Shown: positions 42,229-51,108 of the stretch, in pieces
Numbering within the stretch: position 1 is the first letter of the stretch
Layout: every line of letters starts with the position of its first letter
Source of the DNA: an uncultured Clostridia bacterium
GTDB taxonomy: Bacteria > Bacillota > Clostridia > TANB77 > CAG-508
DNA length: 64,000 nt
Assembly (NCBI GenBank): GCA_928721565.1
Contig: OV788638.1
Location: 992,001-1,056,000 of the forward strand
Direction of reading: 5' to 3'
Program-made: the position numbers and the translations under genes
Notes under the pieces: model-generated
What the model saw: the letters and a program-made list of their open reading frames with translations, nothing else
Told to the model about the DNA's origin: nothing
The model's database searches: none

Positions 42229-43890
42229 ATGACAGATATTGAAATTGCCAAAAATACAAAACTAAAGAAAATAGAAGAAATTGCAAAAAAAATAGATATA
42301 CAAGAAGATGAAATAGAAACATATGGAAGATATAAAGCTAAAATTTCTAATAAAGTATATAAGAGATTAGAACAAAAGAAGGATGGAAATCTGATATTAA
42401 TAACAGCAATGAGTCCTACACCTTTAGGAGAAGGGAAAACAACTATTTCTATATCTATAGCAGATGGACTTAGAAAAATTGGTGAGAGTTCAATATTGGC
42501 TTTAAGAGAGCCATCACTTGGACCTGTATTTGGTATAAAAGGTGGTGCAACAGGTGGAGGGCATGCGCAAATTGCTCCAATGGAAGATATAAATCTACAT
42601 TTTACTGGAGATATTCATGCAATAACAGCTGCTAATAATCTACTTTCTGCAATGATAGATAATCATATTTATTATGGAAATGAATTGGGAATAGAAAAAG
42701 TAGTATGGAAAAGATGCTTAGATTTAAATGATAGACAATTAAGAAGAGTAAATACAGGTTTATCAGGAGAAAGCAAAATAGTTCCAAGATTAGATGGATT
42801 TGATATAACAGTTGCATCAGAAATAATGGCGATTTTGTGTTTATCCAAAGATCTACAAGATTTAAAAGATAGGTTAGGTAAGATTATTATAGGATATAAT
42901 AATCAAGAAAAACCTATTTTTGCAAAAGAATTAAAAGCAGAAGGTGCAATGGCTGTACTATTAAAAGATGCAATAAAACCAAATTTAGTGCAAACACTTG
43001 AATATACACCAGCAATTGTTCATGGTGGTCCATTTGCCAATATTGCACATGGTTGCAATTCAATAGTAGCAACAAAAACAGCTATGAAACTTGCAGGTTA
43101 CACAATAACAGAAGCTGGATTCGGGGCAGACCTTGGGGCAGAAAAATTTTTGGATATAAAATGTAGACAAGCAAATATCCAACCAAATGTAGTTGTGTGT
43201 GTAGCAACAATTAAGGCATTAAAATATCATGGTGGAGCTGCAAAAGAAAGAATTTTAGAAGAAGATATGTCAGCTTTAGAAAAAGGAATGAACAATTTAT
43301 ATAGACATGTTGACAATATAAGAGGAAAATTTGGATTAAATGTTATTGTAGCAATAAACAGATATAATACAGATCAAGAAAATGAATTAGAATATGTTCA
43401 AAATGAATTATCAAAAAGAGGAATAGATTCAAGTGTAGTAGAAAGTTGGGCCAAAGGTGGAGAAGGTGCAATAGATATTTCAAAGAAGATAGTAGAGCTT
43501 GCTAAAAAAAGTAATAAATTTGAATATATATATGATTTAAAGGAAACAATAGTTGAAAAAGTAAATGATATTGCGATGAAAATTTATGGAGCAAAAGGTG
43601 TAATATATCCAGAAGAAGTTACTAAAAAAATAGAAAAGATTGAAGAAATGGGATATGGAAATTTGCCAATATGTATAGCTAAAACACAATATTCTTTTTC
43701 AGACGATCCTAAAAACCTTGAATGCAACGAGCCATTTGAAATAAATATTAGAGACGTAGAATTAAAAGCGGGAGCAGGATTTATAGTAGTATTAGCAGGA
43801 AAAATTATGACAATGCCAGGACTGCCAAAGAAGCCTGCAGCTGAATTGATAGATATAGATGAAAATCAAGGAATTATTGGAATTTTTTAA
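42229..43890 (+). CDS. fhs: Formate-tetrahydrofolate ligase
   Basis: 553 residues, full length. The P-loop is TPLGEGKTT, with EPSLGPVFGIKGGATGGGHAQ and HFTGDIHAITAANNLL further on. It makes 10-formyl-THF from formate, ATP and THF, in one-carbon metabolism and, where present, the Wood-Ljungdahl pathway. No other folate genes are adjacent. AAAGAGGTGG precedes ATG 42229. Confidence 0.98.
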   Translation: MTDIEIAKNTKLKKIEEIAKKIDIQEDEIETYGRYKAKISNKVYKRLEQKKDGNLILITAMSPTPLGEGKTTISISIADGLRKIGESSILALREPSLGPVFGIKGGATGGGHAQIAPMEDINLHFTGDIHAITAANNLLSAMIDNHIYYGNELGIEKVVWKRCLDLNDRQLRRVNTGLSGESKIVPRLDGFDITVASEIMAILCLSKDLQDLKDRLGKIIIGYNNQEKPIFAKELKAEGAMAVLLKDAIKPNLVQTLEYTPAIVHGGPFANIAHGCNSIVATKTAMKLAGYTITEAGFGADLGAEKFLDIKCRQANIQPNVVVCVATIKALKYHGGAAKERILEEDMSALEKGMNNLYRHVDNIRGKFGLNVIVAINRYNTDQENELEYVQNELSKRGIDSSVVESWAKGGEGAIDISKKIVELAKKSNKFEYIYDLKETIVEKVNDIAMKIYGAKGVIYPEEVTKKIEKIEEMGYGNLPICIAKTQYSFSDDPKNLECNEPFEINIRDVELKAGAGFIVVLAGKIMTMPGLPKKPAAELIDIDENQGIIGIF

Positions 43891-43907
43891 AAAAAATAGG
43901 CAAATAC

Positions 43908-43936
43908 TTGACAATTAAAAAAATAACGTGTAAAAT
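43908..43936 (+). promoter_or_regulatory. Promoter of the aspS T-box transcript
   Basis: TTGACA 43908-43913, 17-bp spacer, TAAAAT 43931-43936. Confidence 0.7.
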
Positions 43937-43941
43937 ATAGC

Positions 43942-44187
43942 GTATAAAAATCAAAAAAATTATATTAAAACAATGCAAAGCTATTGGAAGTAACGAAAAG
44001 AGAAAAAGGGACAAAGGCTGAAATCCCTTTACGGTCAACCTAATAAGTGAAACACATTGAAATAAAAAAAGTATAAAACAATAAATAATAAAAGTGGAAA
44101 ATATTTAATTTTCAAGCTGGGTGGCACCGCGGAGTTAATTCGTCCCTGCATTAATATATTATATATTAATGTAAGGACGATTTTTTG
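43942..44187 (+). ncRNA. T-box leader upstream of aspS
   Basis: The T-box proper is TGGGTGGCACCGCG at 44119-44132. By hand, Stem I closes with CAATG (43971-43975) and CATTG (44055-44059). The AGTA of the specifier loop is at 43989-43992, an AGAGA bulge follows, and GGGA/TCCC is the distal stem. The 3' side of the specifier loop reads GGTCAACC, so the only plausible codon is AAC (Asn); no GAC or GAT is present there. The antiterminator overlaps a terminator at 44139-44187. It should raise aspS expression when the matching tRNA is uncharged. Confidence 0.88.
44139..44187 (+). terminator. T-box-controlled terminator
   Basis: CGTCC ... GGACG enclosing an A+T palindrome (ATTAATATATTATATATTAAT in two arms), then TTTTTT. 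Confidence 0.85.
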
Positions 44188-44197
44188 TGTGTAAATA

Positions 44198-44310
44198 AAT
44201 GTTCAATAATGTTCATTTAAGAACCGGTCCCAAACGAACATTGTTCAAGAGAGAACCGGTCCACAATGAACATTTGCACATTTAAGAACCGGTCCCAAAT
44301 GAACAAGAAA
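44198..44310 (+). repeat. GAACCGGTCC repeat locus g
   Basis: Three GAACCGGTCC cores at 44221, 44253 and 44286 (32-33 bp period). They lie between the T-box terminator and ATG 44323, so they are in the aspS mRNA leader. The 432-bp gap 43891-44322 holds only this locus and the T-box. Confidence 0.92.
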
Positions 44311-44322
44311 GGATGAAAAGAA

Positions 44323-46074
44323 ATGAATGAATATAGAACACATAGTTGCAATGAAATAAGTTTAGAAGATGTAGGAAAGAAAGTAAGAATAGCTGGATGG
44401 GTAGAAACTATAAGAGATTTTGGAGGTCTTGTATTTTTAGATATTAGAGATATGTATGGGATAACACAGGTTGTGACTTCAGGTAAAACTGAGGATGTTG
44501 ATTTTGCATCACATATTCCAATCGAGTCAACTGTTACTGTTTTTGGTACAGTTCGTAAACGTGATGAGGAAACTATTAATACTAAAATTAAAACAGGTCT
44601 TGTAGAAATTCGTATAGAAGAAATTAAAGTTTTAGGAAAAAGAACTAAAAATTTACCATTTGAAGTAAACGAGAATCAAGAGGTTCGTGAAGATTTAAGA
44701 CTTAAATATAGATTCCTAGATTTAAGAAGTGAAAAATTAAAAAATAATTTAATACTAAGAGCGAGTGTAATTCAATTTCTAAGAAGCCAAATGATAGAAC
44801 AAGGATTTTTAGAAGTACAAACTCCAATTTTAACAAGTTCATCACCAGAGGGTGCAAGAGACTATTTAGTGCCAAGCCGTTTACATCCAGGAAAATTCTA
44901 TGCATTACCACAAGCACCACAACAATTTAAACAATTGCTTATGGTATCTGGAATAGATAAATATTTCCAAATAGCACCATGCTTTAGAGATGAAGATGCT
45001 AGAGCAGATAGAGCACCAGGTGAATTTTATCAACTTGATATGGAAATGAGTTTTGCAACACAAGAAGATGTCTTTAAAGCAATAGAACCTGTAATTTACA
45101 ATACATTTAAGAAATTTTCTGATAGAGAAATTTCATCTGCTCCATTTAGAAGAATAACATATAAAGAAGCAATGCTTAAATATGGTTCAGATAAGCCAGA
45201 CTTAAGAAATCCATTATTTATAATAGATTTATCAGAATTCTTTAATAAATGTACATTCAAACCATTTATAAATAGAACAGTAAGAGCTATAAAAGTAAGT
45301 GGTCATATGTCAAAAGGATTCCACGAAAAAATGCTAGATTATGCTATGTCAATAGGAATGGGAGGACTTGGATATTTAGAAGTTCAAAAAGATTTGTCTT
45401 TTAAAGGACCAATAGACAAATTCATTCCAGAAGAATTGAAAAAAGAATTATTAAAAATTGCAGAATTAAAACAAGATGATACAATATTCTTTATTGCAGA
45501 CAATAAAAAAAGAGCTACAGAATTAGCAGGACAAATTAGAACTGAACTTGCAAAAAGATTAGATTTAATAGATAATAGTAAATTTGAATTTTGTTGGATA
45601 GTAGATTTTCCTATGTTCGAAATTGATGAACATGATAAAATTCAATTTAGTCACAATCCATTTTCAATGCCTCAAGGAGGATTAGACGCATTAGAAAATC
45701 AAGAACCATTAGATATTTTAGCATATCAATATGATTTGGTATGTAATGGAATAGAATTATCATCAGGAGCTGTAAGAAATCATGATATCAATATCATGCT
45801 AAAAGCATTTGAAATGGCAGGTTATACAGAAGAAGAAGTAAGAACAAAATTTGGAGCATTGTATACAGCATTTCAATTTGGAGCTCCACCACATGCAGGA
45901 ATTGCACCTGGAGTTGATAGAATGCTAATGCTATTAACTGATTCTGAAAGCATAAGAGAAGTTATTGCATTTCCATTAAGTAGTAAAGCAGAAGACTTGA
46001 TGATGGGAGCACCAGGAAATGTAAATAAAGATCAGCTTAGAGATGTGCATATAAAAGTAGATATCAAAAAATAA
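44323..46074 (+). CDS. aspS: Aspartyl-tRNA synthetase
   Basis: 583 residues, bacterial-type length with an N-terminal OB anticodon domain (VRIAGWVETIRDFGGLVFLDIRD) and an inserted GAD domain. Class II motifs: RDEDARADRAPGEFYQLDMEMSF and GVDRMLML. It charges tRNA-Asp. The T-box upstream seems to read Asn, which would suit a non-discriminating enzyme also making Asp-tRNA-Asn for GatCAB; this is inference. AAGGATG precedes ATG 44323. Confidence 0.97.
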   Translation: MNEYRTHSCNEISLEDVGKKVRIAGWVETIRDFGGLVFLDIRDMYGITQVVTSGKTEDVDFASHIPIESTVTVFGTVRKRDEETINTKIKTGLVEIRIEEIKVLGKRTKNLPFEVNENQEVREDLRLKYRFLDLRSEKLKNNLILRASVIQFLRSQMIEQGFLEVQTPILTSSSPEGARDYLVPSRLHPGKFYALPQAPQQFKQLLMVSGIDKYFQIAPCFRDEDARADRAPGEFYQLDMEMSFATQEDVFKAIEPVIYNTFKKFSDREISSAPFRRITYKEAMLKYGSDKPDLRNPLFIIDLSEFFNKCTFKPFINRTVRAIKVSGHMSKGFHEKMLDYAMSIGMGGLGYLEVQKDLSFKGPIDKFIPEELKKELLKIAELKQDDTIFFIADNKKRATELAGQIRTELAKRLDLIDNSKFEFCWIVDFPMFEIDEHDKIQFSHNPFSMPQGGLDALENQEPLDILAYQYDLVCNGIELSSGAVRNHDINIMLKAFEMAGYTEEEVRTKFGALYTAFQFGAPPHAGIAPGVDRMLMLLTDSESIREVIAFPLSSKAEDLMMGAPGNVNKDQLRDVHIKVDIKK

Positions 46075-46076
46075 TA

Positions 46077-46106
46077 TGAATAAGAACCTCAAACTTAGAA
46101 ATACTA
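46077..46106 (+). promoter_or_regulatory. Sigma-G/F-type promoter for gpr
   Basis: TGAATA 46077-46082, 17-bp spacer, AATACTA 46100-46106 (consensus CATxxTA). It fits forespore expression of gpr. Confidence 0.6.
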
Positions 46107-46131
46107 ATAGTACTTTTAAGAGGAGGTTTTT

Positions 46132-47064
46132 ATGTATAATTTTAGAACAGATTTGGCATTAGAAAGAAGAGATATTTATAAAAAGGCAAATAATTTAAAA
46201 CAAATTGATGGTGTAGAAAGTACAGAAGAAGAAATAAATGAAAAGCTTAAAGTAACAAGAGTGAAAATAACCAATCCAAATGGAGAAAAAGCAATAGGAA
46301 AGCCTATAGGAAATTATGTAACAATAGATGTTAAAAAATTGAAAATAGCAGAAGATGAAGATATTCAAAAAGCTTCAGACATAGTTGCAAATGAGCTAAG
46401 GAAAATAATAGATATCCATACAGATAAGCAAGGAGACATACTAGTGGTGGGATTAGGAAACATATATGTAACGCCAGATGCATTAGGCCCTAAAGTAATA
46501 AATGAAATAGATGTTACAAGACATATAATAAAATATTTACCGCAATATGTTGATGAAGGAACGAGGCCAGTTAGTGCAATATCTCCTGGAGTTTTAGGGA
46601 CAACAGGAATTGAAACAGTAGAAATTTTGAAAGGTATTGTAGATAATATTCATCCTAAACTATTAATCGTAATAGATGCATTAGCATCTAGAAGTATTGA
46701 CAGAATAAGCAGTACAATTCAGATTTCAGATACAGGAATTGTTCCAGGAGCAGGTGTTGGTAACACTAGACAAGAAATAAGTCAAAATACATTAGGAATA
46801 CCTGTTGTAGCACTTGGAATTCCAACAGTTGTAGAACTTGCTACTCTTGTGTCAGATGGTATTGATATTTTTATTGATAGATTACAGGAAAAAGCTGAGT
46901 CTAATGAATATTTGAACAAGCTTCAGCAAAATGATAAATACGAAGAGGTTAAGGAGGCTCTTAATGTAGGTGATTACAATATGATTGTTACTCCTAAAGA
47001 GATAGATGATTTAATTGAAAACATGAAAGATATTGTGGCTAGAGGAATAAATTTTGCTGTATAG
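46132..47064 (+). CDS. gpr: GPR endopeptidase (spore germination protease)
   Basis: 310 residues. It contains NFRTDLALERRDIYKK near the N-terminus, where the propeptide is processed. The core reads LVVGLGNIYVTPDALGPKV, SAISPGVLGTTGIET and VIDALASRSIDRISSTIQISDTGIVPGAGVGN (in parts), all GPR landmarks. It degrades small acid-soluble spore proteins at germination. AAGAGGAGG precedes ATG 46132. Confidence 0.96.
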   Translation: MYNFRTDLALERRDIYKKANNLKQIDGVESTEEEINEKLKVTRVKITNPNGEKAIGKPIGNYVTIDVKKLKIAEDEDIQKASDIVANELRKIIDIHTDKQGDILVVGLGNIYVTPDALGPKVINEIDVTRHIIKYLPQYVDEGTRPVSAISPGVLGTTGIETVEILKGIVDNIHPKLLIVIDALASRSIDRISSTIQISDTGIVPGAGVGNTRQEISQNTLGIPVVALGIPTVVELATLVSDGIDIFIDRLQEKAESNEYLNKLQQNDKYEEVKEALNVGDYNMIVTPKEIDDLIENMKDIVARGINFAV

Positions 47065-47074
47065 AATCATTTGT

Positions 47075-47165
47075 GTCATTAGGGACCGGTTCTTGGATGT
47101 GCAAGTGTTCATTTAGGACCGGTTCTTGGATGTGCAAATGTTCAGTTGGGACCGGTTCTTTTTTG
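47075..47165 (+). repeat. GAACCGGTCC repeat locus h (GGACCGGTTC orientation)
   Basis: Three GGACCGGTTC cores at 47083, 47116 and 47149, exactly 33 bp apart, downstream of gpr. The last runs into TTTTTT. Confidence 0.92.
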
Positions 47166-47201
47166 ATACAATATAATTAATAAATAATTAATAAAAAATT
47201 A

Positions 47202-47230
47202 TAGTCAAAAAAATATAATAATGCTATAAT
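47202..47230 (+). promoter_or_regulatory. Promoter for the DUF4116 gene
   Basis: TAGTCA 47202-47207 (weak -35), 17-bp spacer, TATAAT 47225-47230. Confidence 0.45.
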
Positions 47231-47232
47231 AA

Positions 47233-47256
47233 GACCATACCAAAAGAAGTATGGTC
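47233..47256 (+). promoter_or_regulatory. Hairpin at the predicted 5' end of the DUF4116 mRNA
   Basis: GACCATAC and GTATGGTC form an 8-bp stem with an 8-nt loop, beginning about where transcription would start. It may protect the 5' end of the RNA. Confidence 0.5.
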
Positions 47257-47302
47257 ATTTATTTTGTAATAGAATAAAAAACTGAAAGGAGTAAAAAACT
47301 AA

Positions 47303-47833
47303 ATGCCAGAAAGAATTGAAATAACAAAAATGAAGCAAAATTCAAAAGATAGAAAATATGTATTAGAAAATGTAAAACAAGAAGGAGCATTATTAGAATT
47401 TGCAAGTGAAGAATTGAGAGACGATAAAGAAGTTGTATTAGAAGCAATACATAATAATGCGGAAGCACTAGAGTTTGCAAGTGATAGATTAAAAGGAGAT
47501 CGCCAAGTAGTATATGATTCTGTTAGTAAAGCTGGGTGGACATATTGTTATGCACAAGAAAATTTATTGGAAGACAAAGAACTGCTAATGTCAGGATTAA
47601 AAGTAACAGGACAAATTTTATATTTTTCAGCACCAAAAATGAGAGATGATTGGGAGGTGGTAAAAGAGGCAGTTAATAACAAACCGATTATAATAAAATA
47701 TGCAAGTGGTAGACTTAGAGAAGATAAAGAAATCGGTATAACGGCTATGAAAGTGAATAAAAATTGTTATGAGTTTTTAGGGCCAAAATTAAAACAAGAT
47801 GAAGATATACTAAAAATAAAAAATGGCGAATAG
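47303..47833 (+). CDS. DUF4116-repeat protein
   Basis: 176 residues built of about four 40-residue helical repeats of the type RDDKEVVLEAIHNNAEALEFASDRLK, KEDKELLMSGL and REDKEIGITAMKVN. This is the DUF4116 pattern; function unknown, a protein-interaction scaffold is likely. CTGAAAGGAG precedes ATG 47303. The gene is bracketed by loci h and i in opposite orientations, which is unusual for an ordinary intergenic element. Confidence 0.88.
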   Translation: MPERIEITKMKQNSKDRKYVLENVKQEGALLEFASEELRDDKEVVLEAIHNNAEALEFASDRLKGDRQVVYDSVSKAGWTYCYAQENLLEDKELLMSGLKVTGQILYFSAPKMRDDWEVVKEAVNNKPIIIKYASGRLREDKEIGITAMKVNKNCYEFLGPKLKQDEDILKIKNGE

Positions 47834-47835
47834 GG

Positions 47836-47960
47836 ACGGATGAGAACAGGTCCTACTAAATGAACATTTGCACATTCAAGAACCGGTCCTAAATGAACAT
47901 TTGCACATTCAAGAACCGGTCCCAAATGAACACTTGCACATCCAAGAACCGGTCCCAATA
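47836..47960 (+). repeat. GAACCGGTCC repeat locus i
   Basis: Cores at 47880, 47913 and 47946 (33-bp period) with a variant GAACAGGTCC at 47844. It lies in the leader of the gene starting at 47985 and is part of a longer open frame there. Confidence 0.92.
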
Positions 47961-47984
47961 GTACCATATAAAAGGGGGATAAAT

Positions 47985-48596
47985 ATGAAAACTTTGAAAA
48001 AAATAAATAAAGGATTGATTTTAACAATACTAGTTCTAATAGTATTAATACTATATTTTAATAATTTAGAAAAACAAAGAGATAAAGATAAACCAGATAT
48101 TAAAAAAGCTTGTGAAGATTTTATTGAGCTTACAGATAAATATTCTGTATTACCTGAAGAACTTCAAAAACTTCAAGAAGATATACCAGAGGAAAAAGTT
48201 AATGAGTATATAAATCAGATGCAAAAAGATTTGGCAGATATTATGATTGACAATCAAGAATCAATTAGCATACAACAAAAGATTTTGGAGGAAAATCTAA
48301 AAAACGGATATAGCACATTAGAAGTAAGAACTAATTCATCAAGAAAAATCCAAAAAGTTAGTAGTTATCAATTTGAAAATAATCAAGTAACAGTAAGTTT
48401 AAAAGATAATGTAGTGGAGACAATGAAAACTTTTGACCATAATGGAGAAATTGAAAAAAATAATGAATTTGAAGCAAGTGAAGATGAGATAGTATTACAA
48501 AAAGTAGATGGAAAATGGAAAATAGTGTATGCTAATTTACAATTTGATGATAATGCTAGATATTATTATGATGAGATGATAAGAACAGTTAATTAG
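47985..48596 (+). CDS. Membrane-anchored protein of unknown function, ABC exporter operon
   Basis: 203 residues from ATG 47985 (AGGGGGAT upstream). One N-terminal helix (GLILTILVLIVLILYF), then a mixed helical and beta domain facing outward. The C-terminal region VQKVDGKWKIVYANLQFD-like (residues about 170-190) resembles an NTF2/lumazine-binding-like tail, but no family is certain. A longer frame from 47868 reads through repeat sequence and is rejected. It precedes the ABC ATPase by 32 bp, so it may be an accessory subunit. Confidence 0.72.
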   Translation: MKTLKKINKGLILTILVLIVLILYFNNLEKQRDKDKPDIKKACEDFIELTDKYSVLPEELQKLQEDIPEEKVNEYINQMQKDLADIMIDNQESISIQQKILEENLKNGYSTLEVRTNSSRKIQKVSSYQFENNQVTVSLKDNVVETMKTFDHNGEIEKNNEFEASEDEIVLQKVDGKWKIVYANLQFDDNARYYYDEMIRTVN

Positions 48597-48628
48597 TAAA
48601 AGTATGTACTAGAAAAGGAGGATGAAAA

Positions 48629-49543
48629 ATGGGGAAAACAGTATTAGAGCTGAAAAATGTGAGCAAATCTTTTGGAAAAAGAAAAGTTATTGATAATTTG
48701 AACTTAGAAGTCCAAGAAGGAGAAATTTATGGGTTTTTAGGGCCAAATGGTTCAGGAAAAACTACTACTATAAAAATGATTTTGAAATTGATAAGTAGTG
48801 ATTCTGGTGAGATAAAAGTAAATGGATATGATACAACAAAAGAATTTGAAAAAGCAATGGAATGTATAGGGGCTATAGTAGAAAATCCAGATTTATACAA
48901 ATATATGTCAGGAATTGATAATTTAAGATTACATGCAAGAATTAGAAATATAGATGAGAAAAGAATAGAAGAAGTTTTAGAGTTAGTAGATTTAAAAGGA
49001 AGAGAGAAAGACAAAGTTGGCAAATATTCACTAGGGATGAAACAAAGATTAGGATTGGCACTAACATTATTACATAAACCAAAAGTTTTAATTTTAGATG
49101 AACCTACAAACGGATTAGATCCGGCAGGAATCAAAAAATTAAGAGATATTTTAAAAGAAATTTCACATCAAGAGGGAGTTGCTGTATTTGTATCATCACA
49201 TATATTGTCAGAAATGCAGTTGATGTGCGATAAAGTTGCAGTATTAGATAACGGAAAAATAGTTAAAGTTGAAAATATAACAAATACAGACGATAATGGA
49301 GAAACAATAGAAACAGTAGAGATTAAAGCAAATTATTTAGAAAAAGCTCAAAGCATTATTAAAGAAAAATTCAAGATAGATATAAAAAATGAAGATGACC
49401 ATATAAATATTACACTTCCAGCAAATAAATTACCAGAGGTAATAAAAGAGTTAGCAGTTGCAGATGTAGAAATAAAAGCAGTAATACCAAGAGAACATTC
49501 TTTAGAAGATATATTCTTTGATGCAACAAAAGGAGGTAAGTAA
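48629..49543 (+). CDS. ABC transporter ATP-binding protein (ABC-2 exporter type)
   Basis: 304 residues. Walker A GPNGSGKTTT, signature YSLGMKQRLG, Walker B VLILDEPTNGLDP, and a D-loop/H-switch in SSHILSEMQ. The long C-terminal part is like that of BcrA/NatA-type exporters, often linked to antimicrobial peptide resistance or lantibiotic immunity. The permease follows one base after its stop. AAAAGGAGG precedes ATG 48629. Confidence 0.95.
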   Translation: MGKTVLELKNVSKSFGKRKVIDNLNLEVQEGEIYGFLGPNGSGKTTTIKMILKLISSDSGEIKVNGYDTTKEFEKAMECIGAIVENPDLYKYMSGIDNLRLHARIRNIDEKRIEEVLELVDLKGREKDKVGKYSLGMKQRLGLALTLLHKPKVLILDEPTNGLDPAGIKKLRDILKEISHQEGVAVFVSSHILSEMQLMCDKVAVLDNGKIVKVENITNTDDNGETIETVEIKANYLEKAQSIIKEKFKIDIKNEDDHINITLPANKLPEVIKELAVADVEIKAVIPREHSLEDIFFDATKGGK

Positions 49544-49544
49544 T

Positions 49545-50960
49545 ATGAAAATATTTAAATTATTTATAGACGAAAATATAAAAACTTGGAAAAAGTTTTC
49601 AACAAAATTAGCAATAATACTTATTCTATTAGCACTTGTTGCAGCATTAGGAATGACGAAAGTGCTTCAACATATAGATGGAAATAATGACATGATAGTT
49701 CAATATGCAAATACATGGAAAGAAAGTTTAGAAGAAGATATTAATTCATATAAAGAACAGTTGAATAATGAACGTTTACTCCAAAGTGATAGAGAATATA
49801 TTCAAAATAAAATAAAAATTGCTGAAGTAAGAATACAAAATGATATAAGTGTATATTCTGTCAATTGGAAAAATACAACATTAAATAATTTAGAAGATAA
49901 GATGAATGAAAAATTGCTAGAAATAGTAATAAATAACGATTTTGAAGGCTATATTAATTATGAGAAAGAAATTGAAAAACAAAAATTAAATCAAAAAGAA
50001 ATAACTCAGCAAGAATATGATGATAATATACAATTGTTAGACTTGCGTTCTAAATATCAAATAGGAAACGGCGGAAATGATGAAACAATAAGAGACTATA
50101 AAGAAGGATATTTAGATAAAATAAAAAATGAACAAAAAAGCATAAGAACGGGAATTGACTATCAGAGCAATAAAGTGTTAACAGCAGAACAAAAGAAAAA
50201 ATATGAAGATGATATAAAAATAAATATTTATAAAATAGAAAATAATGTGGTAAATCAAGACTATTCGGCTACAACTAATTATAGGATGATGTTTGAATCA
50301 TTAGCTCCAAGTTTTGTAATAACATTAGTTGCAATATTTGCAATGATTGTAGCAGGAGGAACAATATCATCAGAAGTTTCAACAGGAACAATAAAGTTCT
50401 GGGCATTGACGCCAAATAAAAGATGGAAAATCTTGACCGCAAAAATATTATCAATAGTTTTTTATTTAGTAGTAATAACATTAACAATGTCAATACTAAG
50501 TATAGTTTGTGCAAATGTATTTTTCGATACCGAAGGATATAATTATATATTTGTTAAAAATGGTAGTGTAGAAAAAATAGGAAATACATTATTTACAATA
50601 GGATATTATTTTGCAAAATTGGTACCAGTAATTATATTTGCAATATTTGCATTAATGCTTTCTGTTATAACTAGAAATACATCAGTATCTTTAGGATTGA
50701 GCATAGCTACATATATGGGAAATAGTGTGGCAATGTTAATAATAAATGCTTATATTAAAAAGGATTGGATAAAATTTATTCCATTTAATAATTTAGACAT
50801 TGCAAGCAAAATCTTTCCAAACTTTACAAGTATGATGTCTACTGGATTAGAAAATACAACAACAATGTCTTTGGAATTTTCTCTTGCAGTGCTAAGTGTA
50901 TGTGCAATTCTTATGTTTGTGACTATGTATGATAGTTTTAACAAAAGAGACATAATTTAA
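49545..50960 (+). CDS. ABC-2 transporter permease
   Basis: 471 residues. A first helix (about 23-45) is followed by a large polar extracytoplasmic segment of about 200 residues rich in Glu, Lys and Asn. Five or six helices follow: FVITLVAIFAMIVAGGTISSEVSTGTIKFWALTP (in parts) carries the ABC-2 signature between helices. The pattern suits exporters of the BcrB/LctG-like group. ATG 49545 follows AGGAGG; it is one base past the ATPase stop. The big loop sets it apart from small BcrB-type subunits. Confidence 0.88.
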   Translation: MKIFKLFIDENIKTWKKFSTKLAIILILLALVAALGMTKVLQHIDGNNDMIVQYANTWKESLEEDINSYKEQLNNERLLQSDREYIQNKIKIAEVRIQNDISVYSVNWKNTTLNNLEDKMNEKLLEIVINNDFEGYINYEKEIEKQKLNQKEITQQEYDDNIQLLDLRSKYQIGNGGNDETIRDYKEGYLDKIKNEQKSIRTGIDYQSNKVLTAEQKKKYEDDIKINIYKIENNVVNQDYSATTNYRMMFESLAPSFVITLVAIFAMIVAGGTISSEVSTGTIKFWALTPNKRWKILTAKILSIVFYLVVITLTMSILSIVCANVFFDTEGYNYIFVKNGSVEKIGNTLFTIGYYFAKLVPVIIFAIFALMLSVITRNTSVSLGLSIATYMGNSVAMLIINAYIKKDWIKFIPFNNLDIASKIFPNFTSMMSTGLENTTTMSLEFSLAVLSVCAILMFVTMYDSFNKRDII

Positions 50961-50979
50961 GAAAATTTTACCAAAAATA

Positions 50980-51008
50980 TTGCAAAAAAAAATAAATAAT
51001 AGTATAAT
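50980..51008 (+). promoter_or_regulatory. Promoter for the GT2 gene
   Basis: TTGCAA 50980-50985, 17-bp spacer, TATAAT 51003-51008. Confidence 0.5.
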
Positions 51009-51108
51009 ATAAAAAGTGGGAAAATAAAATATAGTATAAATCCCTAATTATAACTGTAATAAAAATACAGTAAAAAAACAAATTAAATAGAAAAGAGAGA
51101 GGTAAAAA

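Noticed and set aside
47836..47960. CRISPR-like array (regular 33-bp spacing)
   Set aside because: The whole 33-bp period is repeated, including the stretches between cores, so there are no unique spacers. No cas genes are near. It is a tandem minisatellite of the dispersed repeat family.
47868..47984. N-terminal extension of the membrane protein at 47985 (repeated HLHIQEPV)
   Set aside because: The extension is repeat-derived; ATG 47985 has AGGGGGAT and starts directly with a signal-anchor type N-terminus.
47767..48027. Open frames through the repeats, e.g. one encoding repeated HLGPVLECANV on the - strand; similar frames at 10807-11055, 13561-13809 and 27553-27840
   Set aside because: They are translations of the GAACCGGTCC repeat itself, lack ribosome-binding sites, and overlap real genes.
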